Below, one piece after another: positions 1 to 6,097 of a stretch of 21,994 nt of DNA. The DNA is taken from NCBI GenBank assembly GCA_021823875.1, contig JAKAMD010000012.1, positions 1 through 21,994 of the forward strand. The letters are read 5' to 3'. The stretch's first letter is position 1. Each line of letters begins with the position of its first letter. Below the pieces are notes generated by a model. The model was not told the origin of the DNA. It made no database searches and saw nothing but the letters and a program-made list of their open reading frames with translations. A program made the translations under genes and the position numbers. This stretch comes from Pseudomonadota bacterium (GTDB lineage Bacteria; Pseudomonadota; Alphaproteobacteria; Rhizobiales; Xanthobacteraceae).

Positions 1-64
1 TTCGCGGACGGGCGCGAACGAAGGGCGAACGGTAGGGCGCCCCGCCGGCGGGCTCAAGCAAGTT

Positions 65-158
65 GTCATTCCGGGGCCGGCCGAAGGCCGGAATCCATGA
101 TCCCGGTCTGGAAATATGGATTCCGGGTTGCTTGGCTTCGTTCGGCCTCCGGAATGAC
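65..158. repeat. Nested palindromic intergenic repeat (type A)
   Basis: The outer arms are GTCATTCCGG at 65-74 and its exact complement CCGGAATGAC at 149-158. Nested inside are CCGGAATCCAT at 88-98 and ATGGATTCCGG at 116-126, a perfect 11-bp stem with a 17-nt loop. The same outer arm sequence recurs at 6052-6093, so this is a dispersed element and not a chance hairpin. It sits upstream of def and could fold in DNA or RNA. Its function is unknown. Confidence 0.8.
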
Positions 159-174
159 CGAACTTGAGGTTCCA

Positions 175-203
175 TTGACCCCCGCCTTCCGACCGCTTAC
201 ATC
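175..203 (+). promoter_or_regulatory. Candidate def promoter, possibly leaderless
   Basis: TTGACC at 175-180 is a good -35 match. After a 17-nt spacer comes TACATC at 198-203, a weak -10 with three of six consensus bases. Transcription would then begin at about 209-211, at the def ATG (210). The bases before that ATG show no Shine-Dalgarno sequence, which fits a leaderless mRNA. The support is only positional and the -10 is poor, so this is tentative. Confidence 0.25.
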
Positions 204-209
204 GCGCTC

Positions 210-770
210 ATGGCCAAACGCGACATCCTGATCATTCCCGACACGCGGCTGCGGTTGAAGTCCGAGCCGGTGACGGCGTTCGACGCCGAATTGCGCGCGT
301 TGATCGACGACATGTTCGAGACCATGTACGACGCGCCCGGCATCGGGCTCGCCGCCATCCAGATCGGGGTGCCGCGCCGCCTCATCACCATGGACCTCGC
401 CAAGAAAGACGATCCGCCGCAGCCGGAGGTCTTCATCAATCCGGAGATCACCTGGGCCTCGGACGAGAAATCGACCTACGAGGAAGGCTGCCTGTCGATC
501 CCCGAATATTACGAGGAAGTGATCCGGCCGAAGGCGGTGAAGGTGAAATACCTCGACCGCGACGGCAAGGCGCAGGAGGTCGAGGCCGACGGGCTGCTCG
601 CCACCTGCCTGCAACACGAGATCGACCACATCAACGGCGTCCTGTTCATCGACCACATTTCGAAACTCAAGCGCGACCGGGTGATGAAGAAGTTCAAGAA
701 GGCGCAGAAGCGCGGCGAGACCACGCGCGACGCCTACACGGAAGACACGCCCGAGCACCGCATCGGGTAA
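210..770 (+). CDS. def: Peptide deformylase
   Basis: This cytosolic metalloenzyme removes the formyl group from the N-terminal methionine of new proteins. All three family motifs are present: GIGLAAIQ (residues 44-51), EGCLS (92-96, with metal ligand Cys94) and HEIDH (136-140, two His ligands and the catalytic Glu). At 186 aa it is slightly longer than the E. coli enzyme (169 aa), the excess being a charged, Lys/Arg-rich C-terminal tail. fmt follows 33 nt downstream on the same strand, the usual def-fmt pairing, so the two are probably cotranscribed. The ATG at 210 has no visible Shine-Dalgarno site, but the protein aligns well from this Met. Identification is secure. Confidence 0.97.
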   Translation: MAKRDILIIPDTRLRLKSEPVTAFDAELRALIDDMFETMYDAPGIGLAAIQIGVPRRLITMDLAKKDDPPQPEVFINPEITWASDEKSTYEEGCLSIPEYYEEVIRPKAVKVKYLDRDGKAQEVEADGLLATCLQHEIDHINGVLFIDHISKLKRDRVMKKFKKAQKRGETTRDAYTEDTPEHRIG

Positions 771-803
771 GCATTCCACGCTGATCGCGGCACGGAAACC
801 GCC

Positions 804-1724
804 ATGCCCCTCCGCCTCGTGTTCATGGGCACGCCCGATTTTGCGGTGCCGACGCTCATTGCGCTCGCCGCCGCCGGCCACGACATCGCTGCCGTCTATA
901 CCCGCGCGCCCATGCCAGCCGGCCGCGGCATGGACATGCAGGTGACACCGGTCGAGCGCGAAGCGCGCCGGCTCGGACTTGCCGTCCACACGCCGAAGAC
1001 GCTGAAGGACGAGGCGGCACAACAGATGTTCCGCGCGCATGAGGCCGATGCCGCCGTGGTGGTGGCGTATGGCCTGATCCTGCCGAAAGCCGTTCTCGAA
1101 GCGCCGAAGCTCGGCTGCTTCAACGTGCATGCGTCACTATTGCCGCGCTGGCGCGGGGCGGCGCCGATCAACCGCGCGGTGATGGCGGGCGACGCCGAGT
1201 CAGGCGTCACTATTATGCAGATGGACGAGGGGCTCGACACCGGCGCCATGGCGCTGGCCGAGCGACTCGCTCTTCAGCCAGACATGACCGCCGGCGATCT
1301 GCACGACGCGCTGGCCCGGCTCGGCGCCGATCTGATGACGCAGGCGCTCGCCGCAGCGGAGCGCGGCGCGCTCACGCTCACGCCGCAGCCGGAAGAAGGC
1401 GTCACCTACGCCGCAAAGATTTCCAAGAATGAGACGCGCATCGATTGGTGGAAGCCGTGGTACGACGTGCACAACCACATCCGTGGCCTGTCGCCGTTTC
1501 CCGGCGCCTGGTTCGAGCTCGACGGCGTGCGCGTGAAGGTGCTGCGCTCGACCACGGGCGAAGGGTCAGGCGCCCCCGGTACGGTGCTCGACGACAAGCT
1601 CACCATTGCCTGTGGTGAGGGCGCGGTGCGGCTCACGCAGGTCCAGCGCGCCGGCAAGCAGCCGATGGGCGCGGAGGAGTTTCTGCGCGGGACGAAGGTG
1701 ACGCCAGGATCGCGCGTCGCGTAA
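804..1724 (+). CDS. fmt: Methionyl-tRNA formyltransferase
   Basis: Fmt transfers a formyl group from 10-formyl-tetrahydrofolate to Met-tRNAfMet, the step that def later reverses on finished proteins. The N-terminal formyltransferase fold begins with LVFMGTPDFAVP. The catalytic triad is visible as Asn107 and His109 (in NVHASLLPRWRGAAPI) and Asp145 (in DEGLDTG), one residue offset from E. coli. The C-terminal OB-like tRNA-binding domain follows the linker near residue 205 and includes the NHIRGLSPFPGAW signature. At 306 aa the length is normal. A weak GGA lies about 8 nt before the ATG. It probably shares a transcript with def and ends just before a palindromic repeat pair. Confidence 0.97.
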   Translation: MPLRLVFMGTPDFAVPTLIALAAAGHDIAAVYTRAPMPAGRGMDMQVTPVEREARRLGLAVHTPKTLKDEAAQQMFRAHEADAAVVVAYGLILPKAVLEAPKLGCFNVHASLLPRWRGAAPINRAVMAGDAESGVTIMQMDEGLDTGAMALAERLALQPDMTAGDLHDALARLGADLMTQALAAAERGALTLTPQPEEGVTYAAKISKNETRIDWWKPWYDVHNHIRGLSPFPGAWFELDGVRVKVLRSTTGEGSGAPGTVLDDKLTIACGEGAVRLTQVQRAGKQPMGAEEFLRGTKVTPGSRVA

Positions 1725-1734
1725 TCGTGCTTCT

Positions 1735-1860
1735 CCCGGGCGCAGCGCAGCGCGAAGCGGTGCGCTGCAGACCCGGGACCGTTACGAGCTCGAAATTTGA
1801 TAAGGCCCCGGATCAGCGGCGCATCATTTCGCTGCGCTCGTGCTGCGCCGCATCCGGGGC
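1735..1860. repeat. Paired long hairpins between convergent genes (type B repeat)
   Basis: There are two adjacent palindromes. The first pairs CCCGGG-C-GCAGCGCA (1735-1749) with TGCGCTGC-AGA-CCCGGG (1761-1777). The second pairs GCCCCGGAT with ATCCGGGGC (1805-1813 and 1852-1860), with an inner GCGGCGCA/TGCGCCGC stem (1816-1823 and 1844-1851). Neither has a T-run, so classic intrinsic termination is not evident. The element fills the gap between the fmt stop and the end of the convergent minus-strand gene, and may limit read-through or stabilise 3' ends. It looks like a dispersed repeat family of this bacterial group. Confidence 0.75.
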
Positions 1861-1870
1861 AGGCCGCCTC

Positions 1871-2383
1871 TCACGCCGCGTGAAAACCTGCCCAATGATG
1901 CCGGCGCGCTTCGACGAATTCGGCGAGATCGTTGTCGGACACTCGCACCAAGTCGGTGTGGCCGAAGCCCTTTGAATAGTCGAGCACCGAGATGTATTCC
2001 GGCGTCAGCCGCAGGGTCGGCACCGCCTTGGGATCGGGGTGCGGCAGTACCTTGTATTCCGGATATCGATGCAACAGCAGCTCCGCCGCATGGTTGCGTT
2101 CGGTCGGATCGTTGACCTCGGCCACCTGCGCGGCAAGCGACAGCCCCTTGATCTGCAGCGGCTGCGGCACGTCCTTGGCGATCGCCAGCGACACGCGCGG
2201 ATCGCGCATGATATTGGTGTATTTCTGCCCGTCGCGTGCTACCCGGCAGTAGATCACCAGCCCGTCATTGGCGTAACTGACCACGGTCGCCTGCGGCCAG
2301 CCGTCTTCGCGGTTGGTGGCGATGGTCATGATACGATGTTGGTTGAGCAGGTCGACGATCTGCTGCTTGAACTCACGCTTCAT
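1871..2383 (-). CDS. Pyridoxamine 5'-phosphate oxidase-family (split-barrel flavin) protein
   Basis: The predicted protein is 170 aa with a PNPOx-like split-barrel fold, the family that binds FMN or sometimes F420 or heme. The N-terminus (IVDLLNQHRIMTIATNREDGWPQ) and the following VSYANDG and GQKYTNIMRDPRVSLAI segments are the typical strands and cofactor-facing loop. The start at 2383 was chosen because the minus strand has AAAGGGGG about 8 nt upstream. The frame stays open up to 2557, but the extra 58 residues do not look like family sequence and would cover the divergent promoter region. The substrate is unknown and it should not be called PdxH. It lies on the opposite strand between fmt and truA, divergent from the secreted protein at 2451. 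Confidence 0.85.
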   Translation of the reverse strand: MKREFKQQIVDLLNQHRIMTIATNREDGWPQATVVSYANDGLVIYCRVARDGQKYTNIMRDPRVSLAIAKDVPQPLQIKGLSLAAQVAEVNDPTERNHAAELLLHRYPEYKVLPHPDPKAVPTLRLTPEYISVLDYSKGFGHTDLVRVSDNDLAEFVEARRHHWAGFHAA

Positions 2384-2405
2384 GGGTAACGCCCCCTTTC
2401 GGAAC

Positions 2406-2435
2406 AATCCTAAAAAGGCCGCTGGCGTTAGGATT
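2406..2435. promoter_or_regulatory. Inverted repeat in divergent promoter region (candidate operator)
   Basis: AATCCTAA (2406-2413) and its exact complement TTAGGATT (2428-2435) are separated by 14 nt, in the 67-nt gap between the divergent gene starts at 2383 and 2451. A second 7-bp pair, TAACGCC (2387-2393) and GGCGTTA (2424-2430), interlocks with it. Symmetry and position suit a regulator shared by both genes, but no regulator is known for it here. Confidence 0.35.
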
Positions 2436-2450
2436 TGAGGTGGATCAATC

Positions 2451-3254
2451 GTGCGCTGCTCCCAACTGGGCATAATTTTGGTGTTAACATTGCTGTTTGC
2501 CGCGGCGTTGGCGCTTGGCCGACCGGCATTGGCGGCGGAGCTTTCCCTGTCCGGCAAGGTCGGCAGAGCGCCGGTTCTGCTGATGCTGCAGCAGAAGGAT
2601 GGCGATCTTTCCGGATGGTATCTCTATCTGCGCCAAGCCAAGCAAATCAGGCTTGAAGGCCACATCGATTCCAAGGGGACGTTCCAGCTTGCAGAATATG
2701 CCGGCTCCGATAACCGCAAGACCGGCAGTTTCGAGGGCGCCGCGCAGCAGGACGGCTGGCGGGGGATCTGGCGGAAAGCCGGCGGCGGCCCGGCGTTGCC
2801 CTTCACCCTGCGGCAAAATCGCTCATCGGCGGAGGCTTTCGATGGCGCCTTTCGCTGTTCGGCCCGGACCACCGACCGCCAATTCGGCTACACCTATGTG
2901 CGCGAGCTGAACCTGCGCCTGTCGAAGGGCGCGGTAACGGCATTCAGCGCCGAGCAGGAGGCGGTTTCCAAGGCCGGCGATCAGCAGGACTGCTCCATCG
3001 GCCTCGAGGATCTGGCGCAGAAGCCGGCGGAAGGCGAGTTGCTGCTGGTGAGCAAGGACGAGGTTTCCGATGCCGCGCCCCGCTGCGCGATCCGCATCGT
3101 CGGCGCCGGTGATTATCTGTACATTCAATTCGGCGGCGGCACGGACGGCAATGATTGCCGCGGTTCCGACGCAACGATGTTTTGCAGCCCGCGCGCATTT
3201 TGGGTACCGATGATCGTGAACCGGATGACCCGTGCCTGCCGCGCAGTCGAGTAA
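2451..3254 (+). CDS. Secreted protein of unknown function, cysteine-rich C-terminal half
   Basis: I do not recognise a named family. The start is a GTG at 2451 with GAGGTGG about 7 nt upstream. Residues 1-28 form a clear Sec signal peptide (hydrophobic stretch followed by PALAA), so the 267-aa product is exported to the periplasm or beyond. The N-terminal half contains short beta-rich segments (LSLSGKVGRAPVLLML, LSGWYLYL, GSFEGA, WRGIW) reminiscent of small beta-barrel modules. The second half holds six cysteines (FRC, QDC, PRC, NDC, MFC, RAC), enough for three disulfides. It is divergent from the split-barrel gene and ends 19 nt before the chosen truA start, so it may share truA's transcript. 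Confidence 0.8.
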   Translation: MRCSQLGIILVLTLLFAAALALGRPALAAELSLSGKVGRAPVLLMLQQKDGDLSGWYLYLRQAKQIRLEGHIDSKGTFQLAEYAGSDNRKTGSFEGAAQQDGWRGIWRKAGGGPALPFTLRQNRSSAEAFDGAFRCSARTTDRQFGYTYVRELNLRLSKGAVTAFSAEQEAVSKAGDQQDCSIGLEDLAQKPAEGELLLVSKDEVSDAAPRCAIRIVGAGDYLYIQFGGGTDGNDCRGSDATMFCSPRAFWVPMIVNRMTRACRAVE

Positions 3255-3273
3255 GGCCAGCCCAGGCGAGTAC

Positions 3274-4011
3274 ATGTTCCGCTACAAACTCACCCTCGAA
3301 TATGACGGCGCGCCCTTCGCTGGTTGGCAGGTGCAGCCGGCCGGGCTGACCGTGCAGGGGGTGCTGATGGAGGCGCTGCGCGCTTTCAGCGGCGAGGCGG
3401 TGGCGGTGCAGGGGGCCGGACGCACCGATGCCGGCGTGCATGCGCGTGGCCAGGTGGCGCATATCGATCTCGGCAAGGAATGGGACACCGACACGGTGCG
3501 CGATGCGCTTAATGCGCATCTGCGGCCGCACCCGGTGGCGGTGCTGGCGGCTGAGCGGGTGGGCGCGGATTTCAACGCGCGCACCTCGGCCCGCCAGCGC
3601 CACTACCTCTACCGCATGGTCAACCGTCGGGCCGATCTCGCGCTCGCGCGCGGCCGTGCCTGGCGGGTGCCGCGCCCGCTCGATGTCGAAGCGATGCAGG
3701 CGGCGGCGCAGCATCTGATCGGCCGGCACGATTTCACGACCTTCCGTGCCGCCGAATGCCAGGCCAAGTCGCCGGTGAAGACGCTCGATACGCTCGACAT
3801 CGCGCGCGCGGACGAGACGGTGAATGTCACCACCTCGGCACGCTCGTTTCTGCACCACCAGGTGCGCTCCATTGTGGGTTCGCTGGTGCTGGTGGGCGAC
3901 GGCAAATGGCAGCCCGAGGATCTCAAGCGCGCGCTGGAAGCGCGCGACCGTACCGCCTGCGGGCCAGTAGCGCCGCCGGACGGGCTCTATCTGATGCGGG
4001 TCGATTATTGA
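3274..4011 (+). CDS. truA: tRNA pseudouridine(38-40) synthase TruA
   Basis: TruA converts uridines 38-40 in the anticodon stem-loop of many tRNAs to pseudouridine. The catalytic aspartate is Asp52 in GAGRTDAGVHARGQVAH. Other family segments are the opening YKLTLEYDGAPFAGWQ and the C-terminal HHQVRSIVGSLVLVG. With the ATG at 3274 the protein is 245 aa, close to the family norm. The start was chosen because AGGCGAG precedes it and the protein aligns from MFRYKL; an upstream in-frame start at 3232 would overlap the secreted protein gene. In relatives truA often follows def-fmt directly. Here two unrelated genes intervene. Confidence 0.96.
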   Translation: MFRYKLTLEYDGAPFAGWQVQPAGLTVQGVLMEALRAFSGEAVAVQGAGRTDAGVHARGQVAHIDLGKEWDTDTVRDALNAHLRPHPVAVLAAERVGADFNARTSARQRHYLYRMVNRRADLALARGRAWRVPRPLDVEAMQAAAQHLIGRHDFTTFRAAECQAKSPVKTLDTLDIARADETVNVTTSARSFLHHQVRSIVGSLVLVGDGKWQPEDLKRALEARDRTACGPVAPPDGLYLMRVDY

Positions 4012-4050
4012 GCAGACAGGGTCCCGACGGGCATTCTTATTGATGTGCCC

Positions 4051-4077
4051 AAAAAAAGACCCGGCACGCGCCGGGTC
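4051..4077 (-). terminator. Intrinsic terminator for the 55-aa minus-strand gene
   Basis: GACCCGG (4058-4064) and CCGGGTC (4071-4077) form a perfect 7-bp GC-rich stem with a 6-nt loop. Read on the minus strand it is followed by seven T residues (the A-run at 4051-4057), a textbook Rho-independent terminator, 21 nt beyond the stop codon at 4098. On the plus strand the stem is followed only by CTTCG, so any effect on truA transcripts would be weaker. Confidence 0.85.
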
Positions 4078-4097
4078 CTTCGAAGCATTTGAACCGT

Positions 4098-4265
4098 TCA
4101 GGCCATTTTGTCGATGACCGCTCCAGTGCCGGGCGGCGGTGCCGCCTGTTGGGTCGTTTGCGCGCCAGCGTCGTCACCGTCGCCGTCGTGGTCTGGTCCC
4201 GGCGGTTCGGCCTTTTCCTGGGAGATCGGCGCGGAATGACCCGTGCCGACTGCCGCTATACTCAT
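4098..4265 (-). CDS. Small acidic/proline-rich protein, 55 aa, unknown function
   Basis: A complete small gene reads on the minus strand from an ATG at 4263-4265 to a TGA at 4098-4100. The minus strand has AAAGGA about 8 nt upstream of the ATG, and a strong terminator (4051-4077) follows the stop, so start, stop and 3' end are all signalled. The product begins MSIAAVGTG, has an acidic middle (PGPDHDGDGDDAG), a Gln/Ala/Pro stretch and the ending PPPGTGAVIDKM-A. It has no signal peptide, membrane segment or cysteines and is probably disordered. I recall similar small proteins in Bradyrhizobium-type genomes but cannot name a function. It is divergent from the acyl-CoA synthetase gene, about 160 nt away. 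Confidence 0.75.
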   Translation of the reverse strand: MSIAAVGTGHSAPISQEKAEPPGPDHDGDGDDAGAQTTQQAAPPPGTGAVIDKMA

Positions 4266-4426
4266 CGTGAATTCCTTTCACGCATGACGGTCGCGCCCCA
4301 TGAATTCTTGGCTGCAAGAGATTAAAAATTCGGTCCCTCCGTTTGTCGGCGTTTTAACGATTGGCTCACCCTTTGCGTTAACCACCGCTCTGGACCTCGC
4401 CCGCATTGCCGAATACTTTGCGCGCC

Positions 4427-6049
4427 ATGCCCAGCCTGCCTCACGCTGAAAACTTCGACGACGTCTACAGGCAATTCCGTTGGAACGTTCCCGCCCGCTA
4501 CAACATCGGCGTCGACATCTGCGACCGCTGGGCGGCGCGCGCTCCCGACCGGGTTGCCATTTTGCATCTGCGCAACGACGGCCGCCGCGAAGAAGTTAGT
4601 TTCGGCGACCTGCGCGCCCTGTCCAACCGGCTCGCCAACGTGCTGAGCGCGCATGGCGTCGCGCGCGGCGACCGCGTGGCGATCATGCTGCCGCAATCGC
4701 CGGAAGTGGCCGCCGCCCATATCGCGATCTACAAACTCGGCGCGGTAGCGCTGCCGATCGCCATCCTGTTCGGGCCGGACGCGCTGTCCTACCGCCTGCA
4801 GAATTCCGGCGCCAAGGCGCTCATCACCGACATGCAAGGCCTCGCCAAGCTTGCCGGCATCCGCGAGGAAGCGCCGGAACTCGCCTGCGTGCTGTCGGTC
4901 GACGGCAAAGGCGACGGCGCGATTGCGCTCAGCGATGCGCTGGCGCACGCCGCGCCGGACTTCGCAGCGGTTGACACAGGTGCCGACGATCCGGCGCTGA
5001 TGATCTACACGTCGGGCACCACCGGCCAGCCGAAGGGCGCACTGCATGCCCATCGCGTGCTGATCGGCCATCTGCCCGGCGCCGAGTTGCCGCATTACGA
5101 ATTTCCGCAACCAAGCGACTGCTATTGGACGCCGGCCGACTGGGCCTGGGCCGGCGGGTTGCTCGATGCGCTGCTGCCGAGCCTGCATCACGGCGTGCCG
5201 GTGGTGGCGCGCCGCATCGACAAGTTCGATCCGGAGGAAGCCTTTGCACTGATGGCAGAGGCGCAAGTGCGCAATGCTTTCATCCCGCCGACCGCGCTGC
5301 GCATGATGCGCGCGGTGCCGAGCCCGCGCGGGCGCTACGATTTCAAGCTGCGCAGTGTCGCCAGTGGCGGCGAGTCGCTCGGCATCGAGGCACTCGAATG
5401 GGGCCGGGAGGCCTTCGGCGTCACCATCAACGAATTCTACGGCCAGACCGAATGCAATCTGGTGGTCGGCTCCTGCGCCCAGCTCGGCACGCTCAAGGCC
5501 GGCTCTATGGGCAAGCCGGTGCCCGGTCATGTGGTGGCGGTGATTGACCGCAGCGGCAATCCGGTGAAAGCCGGCGAGGTCGGCCAGATCGCGGTGAAGC
5601 GGCCCGATCCGGTGATGTTCCTGGAATACTGGGGCAAGCCCGACGCCACTCGCGCGAAATTCATCGGCGACTGGATGACCACCGGCGACCAGGGCGTCGT
5701 GGACGAGGAGGGTTACATCACCTTCGTCGGCCGCGACGACGACGTGATCTCATCCTCCGGCTTCCGCATCGGACCGGGCGAGATCGAGGATTGCCTGATC
5801 CGCCATCCGGCGGTGGCGCTCGCCGCCGTGGTCGGCAAGCCGGACAAGATGCGCGGCGAGATCGTCAAGGCCTTCATCGTGCTGAAGAAAGGTCAGGCGG
5901 CCTCCGACGCGCTCGCCGCCGACATCCAGGGCTTCGTCAAGACGCGGCTCGCCGCGCACGAATATCCGCGCGAGGTCGCCTTTATCGAGGCGATGCCGAT
6001 GACCACGACCGGCAAGGTGATCAGGCGATTGCTGCGCGAGAAGGCCTAA
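4427..6049 (+). CDS. AMP-forming acyl-CoA synthetase (acetyl/medium-chain type)
   Basis: A 540-aa member of the ANL superfamily that activates a carboxylic acid with ATP and CoA through an acyl-adenylate. Visible core motifs are the phosphate loop YTSGTTGQPKGA (194-205), FYGQTE (338-343), TTGD with the ribose-binding Asp421, GRDDDVI (435-441), GFRIGPGEIE (445-454) and TTGK with the catalytic Lys530. The YWTPADWAWAGGL segment and overall layout resemble acetyl-CoA and medium-chain acyl-CoA synthetases (AcsA/MACS) more than FadD. The ATG at 4427 was preferred to an in-frame TTG at 4406; neither has a clear Shine-Dalgarno site. The substrate cannot be read from sequence. It converges with the flippase gene across a palindrome at 6052-6093. 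Confidence 0.93.
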   Translation: MPSLPHAENFDDVYRQFRWNVPARYNIGVDICDRWAARAPDRVAILHLRNDGRREEVSFGDLRALSNRLANVLSAHGVARGDRVAIMLPQSPEVAAAHIAIYKLGAVALPIAILFGPDALSYRLQNSGAKALITDMQGLAKLAGIREEAPELACVLSVDGKGDGAIALSDALAHAAPDFAAVDTGADDPALMIYTSGTTGQPKGALHAHRVLIGHLPGAELPHYEFPQPSDCYWTPADWAWAGGLLDALLPSLHHGVPVVARRIDKFDPEEAFALMAEAQVRNAFIPPTALRMMRAVPSPRGRYDFKLRSVASGGESLGIEALEWGREAFGVTINEFYGQTECNLVVGSCAQLGTLKAGSMGKPVPGHVVAVIDRSGNPVKAGEVGQIAVKRPDPVMFLEYWGKPDATRAKFIGDWMTTGDQGVVDEEGYITFVGRDDDVISSSGFRIGPGEIEDCLIRHPAVALAAVVGKPDKMRGEIVKAFIVLKKGQAASDALAADIQGFVKTRLAAHEYPREVAFIEAMPMTTTGKVIRRLLREKA

Positions 6050-6051
6050 TG

Positions 6052-6093
6052 GTCATTCCGGGCCCGGCGCCTGCGGTGCCGTCCCGGAATGAC
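6052..6093. repeat. Palindromic repeat between convergent genes (type A)
   Basis: GTCATTCCGGG (6052-6062) and CCCGGAATGAC (6083-6093) are exact complements, giving an 11-bp stem; the 20-nt interior holds a weaker GC hairpin. The arm sequence matches the type A element at 65-158. It occupies nearly all of the 48-nt gap between the convergent stops at 6049 and 6098, so it may act as a bidirectional transcript end, although no strong T-run is present. Confidence 0.8.
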
Positions 6094-6097
6094 AAAA

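Noticed and set aside
1..64. End or start of a gene at the left edge
   Set aside because: Short open stretches exist on both strands, but none gives a recognisable terminus and the type A repeat follows immediately.
66..1130. 354-aa minus-strand ORF over def and fmt
   Set aside because: It is antisense to two secure genes, is rich in Arg/His/Gly as expected of a GC-rich shadow frame, and matches no family.
2944..3858. 304-aa minus-strand ORF
   Set aside because: It is antisense to truA and the secreted protein, with shadow composition.
4322..5530. 402-aa minus-strand ORF
   Set aside because: It is antisense to the acyl-CoA synthetase, whose motifs are complete; the composition is shadow-like.
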